From contig NZ_WOTF01000001.1 of NCBI RefSeq assembly GCF_011516935.1, positions 434,001-498,000 on the forward strand: 64,000 nt of DNA, given 5' to 3'. This DNA comes from Acetobacter farinalis. Lineage in GTDB: Bacteria > Pseudomonadota > Alphaproteobacteria > Acetobacterales > Acetobacteraceae. Below the pieces are notes generated by a model. It saw only the letters and a list, made by a program, of their open reading frames with translations, searched no databases and was not told the origin of the DNA. Below, piece after piece: positions 33,375 to 43,179 of this stretch. The stretch's first letter is position 1. Every line of letters begins with the position of its first letter. Made by a program: the position numbers and the translations under genes.

Positions 33375-34721
33375 ATGTGTGACAGCAAGAAGCGCCGTAT
33401 CAAGAGAATGCTGATGAGAATTGTCTGCCCGTCATGTGGCGTTGCCTATCAGGTCCCTGCGGCTCTTCTTGAAAAGCGGCATGTCCTCAAATGTTCTGCT
33501 TGCGGCGTCAAATGGCGCCTGCAACCTCCTGCTGAAGCCCCTGCCGCCGAGCAACCGCAGGCGCAGGCTCCCGTTCAGCCGTCTCTCCATGTCTCGGATT
33601 TCCTGTCGGCCGATCCGGAAACAGGCTCCCGCTGGGATGATGAACCTGCTGCGCAGCAGGCATCGGCACAGCCGGAGAGCCATGTACCTTCCGGGGTAGA
33701 TGAAGCCGAACCCGAGCCTGCTCTTGCCGGGCAGGAACCTGATGCCGGGCAGGAACCTGAAACGGCGGAAGCTGCCGCCGCTGCGCACGATGCGCATGAG
33801 GAGGCCGGGCACGAGACCGGATATGAGCAGGAGCCGTCCGAACACGGGCAGACGGAAGGCGAACCGGAACATGCCGACCATGAACCGGCTGTTGGCGAAC
33901 CGGTGGACGCTGAACCGGCAGAGCAGGGGCACGCTGTATATGAGCATGCGGAACATGCTCCGGCAGAGCAGCCTGTCGGGTTGGAAGCTGAAACCCATTC
34001 CGGTCTGCCTGTTGTAGAACAGGTCGAGCCGGAACAGGCGCACCCTGCCACGCCGGTTTCTGCGCCAGAGGGGCATGAAACGGCAGATGTTTATGCGGAA
34101 AATACTTCTGCGCAACCGCACCATGAAGAACCGGAGCAGCCTGCTCCGGTTGAGGCGGAGCACGTTTCGCATCCTGCGTCAGAGGGCACGGGAGATGGGG
34201 ATTTAGCGGCGGATCATGAGACCAGCCGGGTTTCCGCGCCGCTCAGCGGGGTTGCGGCATCGTCTTCGCTGAACCCGGAACCGCCCCGGCCTGTTGTGCA
34301 GGAGGAGCCGAGCAGCCAGAGCCAGCCTTTCCAGTTTACGGCGTATGCCCGCAGCACGGGCGCAACCCCGCATGGCCACCCTTCCACGGGGCGTCCAGTT
34401 GCCGAGGCAGCGCCTGAGCCGGAAAGCCGCGTGCAGGCCGGATGGAAAGCAGGCCAGAAAATCGCGCAGGACGTGGCGCAGACAGCCAAAGTTGGTGCTG
34501 TGGCGGCGTACAGGCAGGTGGCGGCAAAGGGTTCGGAACTGGGCGGGCGCGTGCAGGAGATTGGCAGCCTGCGCGAGCTGATGCTGACAGAGGTGTTCTG
34601 GCGTTGGGCGTGGATTGTCAGTCTGGTGCTGGCTGTTCTGGTGCTGCTGGCCGGGGCCCACTGGTGGCATGGGCTTGTCCGGCTGTGGCCAGCCGCAGCC
34701 CGCCTGCATCAGCCCGGCTAG
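33375..34721 (+). CDS. Zinc-ribbon (MJ0042-type) membrane protein with long acidic His/Glu-rich linker
   Basis: 448 residues from the ATG at 33375, preceded by a GGGGG about 9 nt upstream; the Met at 33414 is a possible alternative. The N-terminal MJ0042 zinc ribbon is MRIVCPSCGVAYQVP...LKCSACGVKWRL (two CxxC pairs). Residues about 45-300 are a low-complexity linker rich in Glu, Pro, Ala and His (EPAEHEH-like units). A single C-terminal membrane helix (WRWAWIVSLVLAVLVLLAG) follows. Similar proteins occur in alphaproteobacteria without a known function. It is divergent from ftsEX. Confidence 0.8.
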   Translation: MCDSKKRRIKRMLMRIVCPSCGVAYQVPAALLEKRHVLKCSACGVKWRLQPPAEAPAAEQPQAQAPVQPSLHVSDFLSADPETGSRWDDEPAAQQASAQPESHVPSGVDEAEPEPALAGQEPDAGQEPETAEAAAAAHDAHEEAGHETGYEQEPSEHGQTEGEPEHADHEPAVGEPVDAEPAEQGHAVYEHAEHAPAEQPVGLEAETHSGLPVVEQVEPEQAHPATPVSAPEGHETADVYAENTSAQPHHEEPEQPAPVEAEHVSHPASEGTGDGDLAADHETSRVSAPLSGVAASSSLNPEPPRPVVQEEPSSQSQPFQFTAYARSTGATPHGHPSTGRPVAEAAPEPESRVQAGWKAGQKIAQDVAQTAKVGAVAAYRQVAAKGSELGGRVQEIGSLRELMLTEVFWRWAWIVSLVLAVLVLLAGAHWWHGLVRLWPAAARLHQPG

Positions 34722-34740
34722 CGGGCTTTAAACGTCATAT

Positions 34741-34760
34741 TGCCTGCCGGAGGGCAGGCA
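34741..34760. terminator. Hairpin between convergent genes
   Basis: TGCCTGCC / GGCAGGCA, a perfect 8-bp stem with a 4-nt loop, between the zinc-ribbon gene and the convergent small membrane protein gene. No U-run on either side. Confidence 0.4.
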
Positions 34761-34799
34761 TGCGGCTTCGGACGCGCCAGATGCCGCCGCAGGATCTGA

Positions 34800-35213
34800 T
34801 CAGATATTGCGTCCGGCCAGAGTGGCCAGTGTTGCGCCAGCGGCGGCCAGACCCATCATCAGGATGCCATCCCAGACCATGCCGCCGGCTGTCAGTGTAT
34901 GACCGGCGATGGTAATCTGCGTGGGAATGGCGGACGCGACATTGGCAATGGCGTCCCGCGCCTGAGGGTCGGCCGAGGCGCTGACGTGCGAGACTGCGCC
35001 AATCAGCGCAGGCAGGGCCTTCCATGCCACACCGGCAATCAGCAGCAGCGGGGCAAACAATTCCGCCAGTTGCTGAATGAAATAGAATGCAAAGTAGCAG
35101 ACTGACCAGAGGCCGGTACGCGCCAGTTTCATCACCATGGGGGAAGACCCTTGTGAGACGGATGAGAAGGAAAGAGGCCGATGCGTATCAGCGCGATAAG
35201 GTGTCTGGTCCAT
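34800..35213 (-). CDS. Small hypothetical membrane protein
   Basis: 137 residues from the ATG at 35211-35213; GAGGGA lies about 10 nt upstream. A polar N-terminus is followed by a hydrophobic segment (LWSVCYFAFYFIQQLAELFAPLLLIAGVAW) and a C-terminal membrane segment (MVWDGILMMGLAAAGATLATLAG). I do not recognise the family. It is convergent with the zinc-ribbon gene, which also carries a membrane segment. Confidence 0.6.
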   Translation of the reverse strand: MDQTPYRADTHRPLSFSSVSQGSSPMVMKLARTGLWSVCYFAFYFIQQLAELFAPLLLIAGVAWKALPALIGAVSHVSASADPQARDAIANVASAIPTQITIAGHTLTAGGMVWDGILMMGLAAAGATLATLAGRNI

Positions 35214-35594
35214 AAGTGCGGGTTCCCTCAAAAATCTTGCAAGGCGTGGGTGTGGCGCAATCAGACATCCAAAGCGCGCACGAAGTTAGCCGGGATTATA
35301 CACAAGTGCCGCCTTCGGCACACGCCGCACTGCTCAAAAGGTGGCGGGTGTGGCTTTCCCGCTATGGGACTCCGTTCCGCATGAAGGGAGGCAGGCCTTC
35401 GGCTGTCCGTTGGTAACGCATTCGCGAGCAGACGAGGCGGGCGGGATTTGGTTAGATGAATTCACGCTCATGAACATGGGCCACCTGTGATCGTCCTGCG
35501 TGGGCTTGCTGTAGTAAGGCGGGAACACAGGAAACAGGACGCCTGAAAACGTGAAGCATGCTTGGGAACAACCGGTGGGGAACGCGGGACTTTC
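35214..35594. other. Intergenic, no gene recognised
   Basis: About 380 bases between the small membrane protein and the first histidine kinase, holding a short GTGCCG...CGGCAC stem near 35309. I see no tRNA, no good ORF and no clear promoter. The kinase promoter should lie here. Confidence 0.4.
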
Positions 35595-37379
35595 ATGAAT
35601 ATCCTCTCATGTAACATTTTGCTGGTGGGGCTGGATGCCATCAGATGTGAGGATTTTTCAGCGCTCCTGAGCCAGCGCGGGTTTCAGGTCAAGGCGGTGG
35701 AGAACGGCAGGCAGGCCTTTGAAGGGTTTGAGGCGCACCTGCCGGATCTCCTGCTGGTGCCTGCCACTCTGCCTGATATGTCCGCCGGGCAGCTGTGCCA
35801 GCGGATGCGGCTGAACGCGGCCACGCGCGGTATTCCGGTTGTGGTGGTTACGGACACACCGGATGCGGACCTGGAGCAGATGATTCTGGAGCAGGGGGCC
35901 GATGCCTGTTTTTACAGTCAGGCAGACCCTGTTTTCCTGATGTTTCGTATCTGTGCCCTGCTGCGGGAATATGATGAGGATGTCATTTCCCGCGGGGGTG
36001 CGGCGTTTCGTCAGCCCAGCGTGGCTGTGGTGACAGCGCCGGGAGGCCTCCTGTGGGCCTGGCAGGGTGAGGGGCGGGAAGTGCCACCTGTGCTGCCTGA
36101 CCTGCTGCGGCGGCAGGGGGATGTTGTCACCCTGATTGATGATCCGGAACGGTTTGACCTTGCGGACTGGCCATCAGGGCGGCCACAGCCGGACTGTCTG
36201 GTGGTGGACCTCGGCTGCCCGCGGTTTGACGGGTTTGCTTTTGCCCGCACTGTGGTGGCCATGCGCCGCCGGACGCGGCAATGCCTGCGGGTGCTGGGCA
36301 TGGCGGAAAGCGGGCAGGTATCCGGCCAGATGGCCAGTGTGGCCTTCAGCGCCGGGGTGGATGATCTGGTGGATGCGGATATCGCGCCAAGCCTCCTCGT
36401 GGCGCGGGTGGGGAGCCTTGTGCGCCGCAAGATGTTGCAGGACGAAACCCGGCGGGAAGAGGCGCATATTGAAAGCGCCCGGGCCCGTATGGCCCTTGCG
36501 GATGCCCTGCGGCGGGTGAATGCAGATCTGGCCGCGGCCAACCGTAAACTGATAGAGGCACAGGCCAAACTGGTGCAGTCCGCCAAAATGGCCTCACTGG
36601 GTGAACTCGCCGCCGGCATTGCGCACGAGTTCAACAACCCGCTGGCGTTTGTGCTCGCGCATGAAAATACGGTGAACAGGGGTATTACCCGCGCCCTGCA
36701 GGCCGTGCGGGAAGGGGATACGCTGGCGGCGGAACAGGCTCTGGCAAAAAGTAGCGAGCGCCTGACATCCTCCCTGCTTGGGCTTACCCGCATGCGGGAT
36801 CTGGTGGTGAGCCTGCGGCGGTTTTCACGGCTGGAGGAAGGGGAGTTCAGCAGGCTGGATGTGCCGGAGGCCATTGCCATGGTCCTGACACTGCTGGCTC
36901 CTAAGCTCGGGCAGGAAATCAGGGTGGTGTGCGCGCTGGAAGCTCCACCGGAACTGTTCTGTCAGGCGGCGCTGGTTAATCAGGTTGTCATGAACATCGT
37001 GAGTAATGCGGCAGATGCCATTATGGAAAAGCGGCGTGAGAACGAGAGTGCCGTGCTGACTGCAGGCACGGAAGACCGGATTGAAATCACCTCTTGCCTG
37101 GAGCCTGCTCCTGCGCGGGGTGGGCAGGATTACGTGATCACGATCAGTGATACAGGGCCGGGTGTACCCAAAAGCCTTCAGGAACGCGTTTTTGAACCCT
37201 TCTTTACAACGAAACCTGTAGGCTCAGGGACCGGCCTTGGTCTGGCAACGGCGTATGGTGTTGTGCAGGCTCATGATGGAAGTATTGTTGTGACAGACGC
37301 GCAGGAGAATGGTGGGGCCTGCTTTATTTTGCGCGTGCCCTATCGGGCTGAAGAAGAGAAGCGGACCAATGCTGCCTGA
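35595..37379 (+). CDS. Histidine kinase with two degenerate N-terminal receiver-like domains
   Basis: 594 residues from the ATG at 35595. The first receiver-like domain (about 5-120) lacks the phospho-acceptor: LLLVPATLPD has Pro56 where Asp is expected, and the conserved Lys is missing. A second (about 135-275) keeps LVVDLGCPRFDGF but has lost the acidic pair. A coiled coil (about 285-330) leads to the HisKA box SLGELAAGIAHEFNNPL and a HATPase domain with VMNIVSNAADAI, DTGPGVP and GTGLGLAT. It is probably a soluble cytoplasmic sensor kinase. The stop overlaps the next kinase gene by 11 nt. Confidence 0.85.
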   Translation: MNILSCNILLVGLDAIRCEDFSALLSQRGFQVKAVENGRQAFEGFEAHLPDLLLVPATLPDMSAGQLCQRMRLNAATRGIPVVVVTDTPDADLEQMILEQGADACFYSQADPVFLMFRICALLREYDEDVISRGGAAFRQPSVAVVTAPGGLLWAWQGEGREVPPVLPDLLRRQGDVVTLIDDPERFDLADWPSGRPQPDCLVVDLGCPRFDGFAFARTVVAMRRRTRQCLRVLGMAESGQVSGQMASVAFSAGVDDLVDADIAPSLLVARVGSLVRRKMLQDETRREEAHIESARARMALADALRRVNADLAAANRKLIEAQAKLVQSAKMASLGELAAGIAHEFNNPLAFVLAHENTVNRGITRALQAVREGDTLAAEQALAKSSERLTSSLLGLTRMRDLVVSLRRFSRLEEGEFSRLDVPEAIAMVLTLLAPKLGQEIRVVCALEAPPELFCQAALVNQVVMNIVSNAADAIMEKRRENESAVLTAGTEDRIEITSCLEPAPARGGQDYVITISDTGPGVPKSLQERVFEPFFTTKPVGSGTGLGLATAYGVVQAHDGSIVVTDAQENGGACFILRVPYRAEEEKRTNAA

Positions 37380-39360
37380 CCCTGACAAACGCGCCGTTAT
37401 CCTGATTGTGGATGATGAACCGGAAATTCTGGTTGCCCTGACGGATCTGTTTGAAGACACGTATGATGTGCTCTCCGCATCGTCGGGTGAGGCCGGGCTG
37501 GCCGTGCTGCGGGGGCGGCCTGATATTGCCGTGATTATTTCAGACCAGCGGATGCCCGGCATGACGGGAGACGTGTTTCTGGCGCGCGCCAGAATGCTGT
37601 CCTCCGCCGGTGCTCTCCTGCTGACGGGCTATGCGGATATTTCCGCTGTGGAAGCCGCCCTGAACAAGGGGCAGATTTCCTTTTTTGCGTACAAGCCGTG
37701 GGATGATGAAACCCTGCTCTCCATGGTCGGGCAGGCGGCCTCACGCTACCGTTTGGAAAAAGAGCTGGAGTGTGAACAGCTTTTGCTGCGCGGCCTGCTC
37801 GATAACCTGCCGTTTGGTCTGGGGTTCAAGGAGCAGTCCGGCCGGTTTATCCGCCTGAACAGGCAGATGGCGGAGCAGTTTGGCCGGAGTGTGGATGCCT
37901 GCGTGGGCCGTACGGAAGAAGAACTGGTTGATGCCTCCCGGCTGGAAAGCCTGCGGGATGCGCGAGTAGTTCTTGAGACATCCGGGCGCGATCAGCAGGT
38001 TTTGCAACTGACAGATAAGAGCGGCCAGAGCCGCTGGCATGATCTGACACGCGTGCGGCTGGACAGCACCCCGGATGGGAGCAAGCCCGGAGATGCCTCC
38101 GGTCTGGAAAATTACTCCATCCTGATTGATCGGGACGTGACGGATCTGCTCACCATAGAGCAGCGGTTGCGGCAGGCGGAAAAAATGCAGGCCATCGGGA
38201 CACTGGCTGGTGGCATTGCGCATGATTTCAATAATCTGCTGACAGCCATTCTGGGGTCTCTTGAACTGGTGATGGACCTTGAGCCTCCTAAGGAGCCCGG
38301 CGTGGCGCGCTTGTTCCATAACGCGCTGGAAGCGGCCCGGCGTGGGGGGGCTCTGACGCAGAAACTGCTCGATTTCAGCCGCCCCCGCCACCTGATGTGC
38401 CAGCAGGTGGATTTGCGCGCCCTGATGGCCTCCCTGCAAAGTTTCATGACACAGGGCCGGGTGCCGGATGAAATTCAGGCAGTACTGGGGGCTGAGGCCG
38501 TTTTCTCCGGCAGCCGCATCAGCACCGTGCGGTTTGACCTGCCGGAGGCTCCGCTGCCGGTTGTGTGGACGGATGCCACGCAGCTTGAACTGGCGGTGTT
38601 CAATCTGTGCGTGAACGCGCTGGATGCGCAGCCGGAAGGCGGGGCGACCACCGTTTCCGTGCGGCAGGCCGCGCGGCCGCTGGGCCGGACCGGCAGCGCC
38701 CCCCATGGAGAAGCCTGGGTGGTGGTGCAGGTGATGGACCGCGGTGTGGGCATGACAGAGGAAATGCAGGCCCGTATTTTTGATCCGTTCTTTACAACAA
38801 AGGATATCGGGCAGGGGACGGGTCTTGGTCTCTCCATGATCTATGGCTTTATCAGCCATTGCGGGGGTGAGGTCCGGGTGGAAAGCGTTCCGGGGGGTGG
38901 CACCTCCATTGAACTCTGGTTGCCCGCCATGACGGAAGAGCGGGCACCAACCAAACCCGCCACACCGCTGCGGGTTCAGGCGGGGCAGCCGCTCCGCTCT
39001 CCTGCCGTGCACGGGCAGAGCATTCTTGTGGTGGATGATGAACCCGGTGTCCGGGCCGTGACAGCCGGGTTCCTGCGCCGGGCGGGGTATGATGTGCTGG
39101 AAGCCGCCAGCGGGCTGGAAGCTCTGGGGGTGATTGCAGACAGGAGAGATATTGCTCTGGTGGTCCTGGATGTGATGATGCCCGGCATGAATGGGGATGA
39201 AGTGGCCCGCCGCCTGCATGATGTGCGCCCCGAGCTGCCCGTGCTGTTTGTTACCGGCTATTCGGACAGGGCCTTGCTCCCGGCGGGCGTTACGGTGCTG
39301 CACAAGCCCTACACGCGGGATGCTCTGCTGGGGGATGTGAGCGCCATGCTGGCAGCATGA
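37369..39360 (+). CDS. Hybrid histidine kinase (REC-PAS-HisKA-HATPase-REC)
   Basis: 663 residues. A canonical receiver is at about 10-125 ([23 protein letters not shown]). A PAS-like domain lies at about 140-265 ([23 protein letters not shown]). The HisKA motif is [20 protein letters not shown], the ATPase has [17 protein letters not shown] and [11 protein letters not shown], and a second receiver ([30 protein letters not shown]) fills about 545-660. No DNA-binding domain. It overlaps the upstream kinase and is probably one signalling unit with it; no response regulator gene adjoins. Confidence 0.88.
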   Translation: MLPDPDKRAVILIVDDEPEILVALTDLFEDTYDVLSASSGEAGLAVLRGRPDIAVIISDQRMPGMTGDVFLARARMLSSAGALLLTGYADISAVEAALNKGQISFFAYKPWDDETLLSMVGQAASRYRLEKELECEQLLLRGLLDNLPFGLGFKEQSGRFIRLNRQMAEQFGRSVDACVGRTEEELVDASRLESLRDARVVLETSGRDQQVLQLTDKSGQSRWHDLTRVRLDSTPDGSKPGDASGLENYSILIDRDVTDLLTIEQRLRQAEKMQAIGTLAGGIAHDFNNLLTAILGSLELVMDLEPPKEPGVARLFHNALEAARRGGALTQKLLDFSRPRHLMCQQVDLRALMASLQSFMTQGRVPDEIQAVLGAEAVFSGSRISTVRFDLPEAPLPVVWTDATQLELAVFNLCVNALDAQPEGGATTVSVRQAARPLGRTGSAPHGEAWVVVQVMDRGVGMTEEMQARIFDPFFTTKDIGQGTGLGLSMIYGFISHCGGEVRVESVPGGGTSIELWLPAMTEERAPTKPATPLRVQAGQPLRSPAVHGQSILVVDDEPGVRAVTAGFLRRAGYDVLEAASGLEALGVIADRRDIALVVLDVMMPGMNGDEVARRLHDVRPELPVLFVTGYSDRALLPAGVTVLHKPYTRDALLGDVSAMLAA

Positions 39361-39439
39361 GGGGGCATGCCAGCGGGCGGAGGACTTCCTGCGGGTTACC
39401 CCTTGTGCTGGCGGCAGGAACGCTTATCTCTTTGTGACT

Positions 39440-40045
39440 ATGCAAAGCTTTCAGACATCCCCCTCTTCGCATGATCCCGTCGGATGGCACGGGACAACAA
39501 TCCTCTGTGTCCGGCGAGGCCCGAAAGTGGCCATGGCCGGAGATGGTCAGGTGACGCTCGGCCAGACCGTCATCAAGGGCAACGCCCGCAAGGTGCGGCG
39601 GATTGGCCCTTCCGGCTCCATTCTGGCCGGATTTGCCGGTGCAACGGCAGATGCCTTCACCCTGCTGGAGCGGCTGGAGGCCAAGCTGGAGCGGTACCCC
39701 AACCAGCTTGAGCGCGCCTGTGTCGAACTGGCGAAGGACTGGCGGACAGACCGCTACCTGCGCCGCCTTGAAGCCATGATGGCCGTGGCGGACGCCGAAC
39801 ACTCCTACACCCTGACCGGGAACGGCGATGTGCTGGAACCGGAAGATGGTGTGATTGCCATCGGGTCTGGCGGAAACTTTGCGCTCTCCGCAGCGCGTGC
39901 CCTGCTGACAGTCGAGGAGTTGGATGCAGAGGAGATTGTCCGGCGTTCCATGAAAATCGCTGGTGATATCTGTGTGTATACAAATTATTCCGTGACGGTT
40001 GAAACGCTTGAGGCGTCTTCCCTGACCGGTAAGGACTCTTTGTGA
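39440..40045 (+). CDS. hslV: ATP-dependent protease proteolytic subunit HslV
   Basis: 201 residues from the ATG at 39440 (a GTG two codons earlier is possible). The catalytic Thr starts the mature chain in [26 protein letters not shown], so a propeptide of about 18 residues is expected. This is a proteasome-beta fold that forms a double hexamer capped by HslU. HslVU degrades misfolded and regulatory proteins in heat stress. It overlaps hslU by 4 nt. Confidence 0.96.
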   Translation: MQSFQTSPSSHDPVGWHGTTILCVRRGPKVAMAGDGQVTLGQTVIKGNARKVRRIGPSGSILAGFAGATADAFTLLERLEAKLERYPNQLERACVELAKDWRTDRYLRRLEAMMAVADAEHSYTLTGNGDVLEPEDGVIAIGSGGNFALSAARALLTVEELDAEEIVRRSMKIAGDICVYTNYSVTVETLEASSLTGKDSL

Positions 40046-41358
40046 TGGATGTGCCGACTTTTTCTCCGAGGGAAATTGTCTCGGAGCTTGATCGTTTTAT
40101 TATCGGGCAGGCGGACGCCAAGCGGGCGGTGGCCATTGCGTTGCGCAACCGCTGGCGGCGGGCGCAGTTGCCGGAGGCTCTGCGTGAAGAGGTTGTGCCC
40201 AGAAATATTCTGATGATCGGGCCAACAGGCTGCGGTAAAACCGAAATTGCCCGCAGGCTCGCAAAACTTGCGCAGGCGCCGTTCCTGAAAGTGGAAGCCA
40301 CCAAGTTCACGGAAGTGGGCTATGTGGGGCGTGATGTGGAAAGCATTGTGCGGGATCTGGTGGAAGCCTCCATCACCATGCTGCGGGATGTCAAACGCAA
40401 GGATGTGGCAACCCGTGCCGCTCAGGCTGCGGAAGACCGCCTTGTGGAAGCGCTGGTGGGTGCCGGGGCTGCCGCCGAGACCAAAAACAAGTTCCGCACC
40501 ATGCTGCGTGCGGGAGAACTGGAAGACAAGGACGTAGAGATTGCGGTGGTCGATGCCACGCCCTCTGGCGGTGGCGAGATGCCGGGGGTTATGCCGGGTC
40601 AGGTCATCAATTTTGGCGAGATGATGAAAAACCTCATGAACCGTGCTCCGCAGCAGCGCCGCCTGAAAGTGGCCGCCGCGCGCGAGTATCTGGAGCGTGA
40701 AGAAGCCGACAAGATGCTTGATACGGAAGCGCTGACACGCGAAGCCGTGGCGCATGCGCAGGATAACGGCATTGTTTTTCTGGATGAAATTGACAAGGTC
40801 TGTGGGCGTACGGCCGAAGGCGGTGGCCGCAGTGGGGATGTCTCGCGCGAGGGGGTTCAGCGAGACCTGCTGCCGCTGATTGAAGGAACAACGGTTTCCA
40901 CCAAATATGGTCCGGTCAAGACAGACCATATCCTGTTCATTGCCTCCGGTGCGTTCCATCTGGCCAAACCGTCCGACCTGCTGCCGGAACTGCAGGGGCG
41001 TCTGCCAATCCGGGTTGAGCTTCAGCCGCTCTCCCGTGAGGATATGCGGCGTATTCTGACAGACCCTGAACATTCTCTGCTCAAGCAATATACGGCGCTG
41101 CTTGGCGCGGAACATGTCGCGCTGACCTTCTCTGATGGCGCGGTGGAAGCGCTGGCGGATCTGGCGACCGACATTAACGAGCGCGTGGAAAATATTGGCG
41201 CGCGGCGTCTGGCGACCGTTCTGGAAAAGCTGCTGGAGGAAATTTCCTTCACGGCCTCTGACCGCACGGGCGAGACCATTCACGTCGAAGCCTCTCTGGT
41301 TCACGAAAAAGTTGCTCCTTTGGCCCGTAAGGGTGATCTCAGCCGGTTTATTCTGTAA
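40042..41358 (+). CDS. hslU: ATP-dependent protease ATPase subunit HslU
   Basis: 438 residues. AAA+ ATPase with Walker [10 protein letters not shown] (about 57-65), the HslU-specific GYVGRDVES pore/nucleotide loop, an I-domain (about 110-240), Walker [12 protein letters not shown] and the sensor [11 protein letters not shown]. It unfolds substrates into HslV. The stop overlaps the sufE start by one base (TAATG). Confidence 0.97.
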   Translation: MMDVPTFSPREIVSELDRFIIGQADAKRAVAIALRNRWRRAQLPEALREEVVPRNILMIGPTGCGKTEIARRLAKLAQAPFLKVEATKFTEVGYVGRDVESIVRDLVEASITMLRDVKRKDVATRAAQAAEDRLVEALVGAGAAAETKNKFRTMLRAGELEDKDVEIAVVDATPSGGGEMPGVMPGQVINFGEMMKNLMNRAPQQRRLKVAAAREYLEREEADKMLDTEALTREAVAHAQDNGIVFLDEIDKVCGRTAEGGGRSGDVSREGVQRDLLPLIEGTTVSTKYGPVKTDHILFIASGAFHLAKPSDLLPELQGRLPIRVELQPLSREDMRRILTDPEHSLLKQYTALLGAEHVALTFSDGAVEALADLATDINERVENIGARRLATVLEKLLEEISFTASDRTGETIHVEASLVHEKVAPLARKGDLSRFIL

Positions 41359-41801
41359 TGGACGCTCCTTTCGTAATTCCCGAGGAAGCAACCGCTTCCG
41401 AAGCCATTGACGCTATTCGTGATGAGCTGGATGTTTTTGATGACTGGATGGAACGCTACCAGTACATCATTGAAATGGGCCGCAAGCTGCCGCCCTTCCC
41501 GCCGGAATGGTGTGATGATGCGCATCGGGTGCCGGGCTGCCAGAGTCAGGTGTGGCTGGAAGCACGGGAGGAAGGCGGCAAGCTCTACTTCGCCGGGCTT
41601 TCCGATGCCGCTATTGTCTGCGGTCTGGTAGCACTCCTGTTGCGTGTCTATTCAGGGCGATCTTGTGCTGAAATCATGAATACAGACCCGAAGTTTTTAC
41701 GGGATCTTGGTCTGGTTCAGGCGCTCTCCACCAACCGTGGAAACGGCGTGGAAGCCATGGCACGCGCAATCCGCTCAGCAGCGGCAGCGCAGACAGCCTG
41801 A
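41358..41801 (+). CDS. sufE: Cysteine desulfurase activator SufE
   Basis: 147 residues. SufE fold with the sulfur-accepting Cys in HRVPGCQSQVWLEA (about 55-68), and the FDDWMERYQYIIEMGRKLPPFP N-terminal helix. It takes persulfide sulfur from SufS for Fe-S cluster assembly. It is coupled to hslU, which is a common linkage only in some alphaproteobacteria, and is followed by a long hairpin. Confidence 0.95.
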   Translation: MDAPFVIPEEATASEAIDAIRDELDVFDDWMERYQYIIEMGRKLPPFPPEWCDDAHRVPGCQSQVWLEAREEGGKLYFAGLSDAAIVCGLVALLLRVYSGRSCAEIMNTDPKFLRDLGLVQALSTNRGNGVEAMARAIRSAAAAQTA

Positions 41802-42109
41802 GACAGGAGGCATCGCATTTTTTTTGCGATGCCTCAGTATTGTTGGGAGGCTTTCATAAGGGGGTGTTCTTTTCCATGGAGAATGCCCTCTTGTGAATAC
41901 TACATATTTTCAGAATTACTCTGAGAAATTCTGATAGCATTCAAAATTCTGCAACAGACATGAAACTATTCACCTGCGGATTGCGTGCGTGAGGTTGTCC
42001 AGCGCATGTCCTTCCGGTTTTCTGCATTGCATGCGGGTGGTTTCAGTCCGAACCATGATGCTCTCATCAAGTTGCAGCAAACCTATCAGTCGTAAACTTC
42101 TGAAATCAC
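41802..42109. other. AT-rich intergenic after sufE
   Basis: About 300 bases containing the 41807-41835 hairpin and otherwise no gene. The composition drops to AT-rich right after the hairpin and stays low through the next gene. Confidence 0.5.
41807..41835 (+). terminator. Hairpin with T-rich loop after sufE
   Basis: Perfect 11-bp stem GAGGCATCGCA / TGCGATGCCTC closing a loop of seven Ts, 6 nt past the sufE stop. The T-run is in the loop rather than after the stem, so termination efficiency is uncertain. Confidence 0.6.
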
Positions 42110-42976
42110 TCAGTTCGTTCTGGCTAACGCACAGTTAGGGTTTTCTGTTTTCAAAACCTTGATAATTTCTTTTTCCGATGGGGGATGAGCGTAGATAGAG
42201 CGGATCGACATCCCGCATGTATCCATCAGCCATGCAACATCAAGATGATAGCCTCTGTATAGTCTGCTTTGTTGATAATCGAGTGCAGGATCATTGGCTT
42301 TCAAGAGTCTTATATTGTCCGCGATGTCAAAATCGCCAGCTTTGCCGACATAGTCTGCGTATCCTTCATTCAGCCATGTCGGGTAGAACGGGAGGTAAAA
42401 GCGACCGAAAGCTCTCGCCTGCATTACGTGCGTTGCTTCATGAGCGATGAAGTAAGAAAGGGGGCGATGCGCTGCGTCCCGCATTGGTCCTTTGCGTGGG
42501 GAAACAATCCTGTTTTCCGCAATAACAGAGTTACGGATATAGATATTGGGTGTGAGCCACGAATAGACCATGCCGCCTACTTTGGTTTGGAAAAGGGCAT
42601 AAAGCCCCAACCGCCAAGTCGCATTGCAAAAGAAAACTCGAAATTTCTGGTCTGAGGAATATAATTCCGACGTGCTCATCCGTCGCGTCGCATCGTCCAG
42701 CACGGTCGAAATTCCGGCATCAATCGGTCGATCGGACCAGACGTCAAATTGCCGGTAGCTGGTATGATATGCGAAAGCGGGCTGCGGATAAGAAAGCACC
42801 CCGAAATAGCTCATAACGACGGCACCCAGGCATAAACCGGGCCAGCGCAGGATTCTCGCGCGCGGTTTCCAGTGGAGAGTGATCAAGGTTTTACGATCCT
42901 TCAAGGCAGGATCAGGAATTCTATCAATCAAAATGATGTCGAGTAAAATTGCGTATTGCTCTAACCGCTCGGTCAA
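42110..42976 (-). CDS. Putative membrane-anchored zinc metallopeptidase (HExxH) of unknown family
   Basis: 288 residues. A likely signal anchor (WPGLCLGAVVMSYFGVLSYPQPAFA, about 45-69) is followed by a mainly extracytoplasmic part. It contains FIAHEATHVMQARAFG, an HExxH zinc site near 175, and about 20 residues later WLNEGYADYV, which supplies the third (Glu) ligand of a gluzincin. The tail has Cys residues. The start is a TTG (42974-42976) and is uncertain. GC content is visibly lower than the surrounding core genes, suggesting horizontal gain. I do not recognise a named family. Confidence 0.6.
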   Translation of the reverse strand: MTERLEQYAILLDIILIDRIPDPALKDRKTLITLHWKPRARILRWPGLCLGAVVMSYFGVLSYPQPAFAYHTSYRQFDVWSDRPIDAGISTVLDDATRRMSTSELYSSDQKFRVFFCNATWRLGLYALFQTKVGGMVYSWLTPNIYIRNSVIAENRIVSPRKGPMRDAAHRPLSYFIAHEATHVMQARAFGRFYLPFYPTWLNEGYADYVGKAGDFDIADNIRLLKANDPALDYQQSRLYRGYHLDVAWLMDTCGMSIRSIYAHPPSEKEIIKVLKTENPNCALARTN

Positions 42977-43105
42977 TATGCTGATTATGGCTCTGCTGCC
43001 AACTGGATAGTGTCATTCCAAACTCTTCTTATACGTAGGCATCCGGGGCCCGTATTGTAGTGTGCGCCACTACATCAGGCTCAAGTCAAAGGGAGTGAGG
43101 CGTAA

Positions 43106-43137
43106 TAAATATCCCTGTGGATAAATATCCCTGTGGG
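43106..43137. repeat. 16-bp tandem duplication
   Basis: ATAAATATCCCTGTGG occurs twice in direct succession in the intergenic gap before the aldehyde dehydrogenase terminator. Confidence 0.9.
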
Positions 43138-43179
43138 TTACGGGGCAAACAATCGTTTCCAAAGCAGAGGGTGAACAGA

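Noticed and set aside
33700-34180. CRISPR-like or repeat array suggested by recurrent GAACC/CCGGA units
   Set aside because: The repetition follows codons of the Glu-Pro-rich linker; units are short, irregular and in frame.
35309-35340. Possible tRNA or small RNA in the gap upstream of the kinase
   Set aside because: A short stem exists but there is no GTTCRANNC T-loop, acceptor stem or CCA-like end, and no terminator for an sRNA.
37741-39303. 520-codon open frame antisense to the hybrid kinase gene
   Set aside because: The plus-strand frame has complete REC, PAS, HisKA and HATPase motifs; the antisense translation is low in hydrophobic residues and lacks domains.
39985-41391. 468-codon open frame antisense to hslU
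   Set aside because: Shadow of a strongly conserved gene; no motif and implausible composition.
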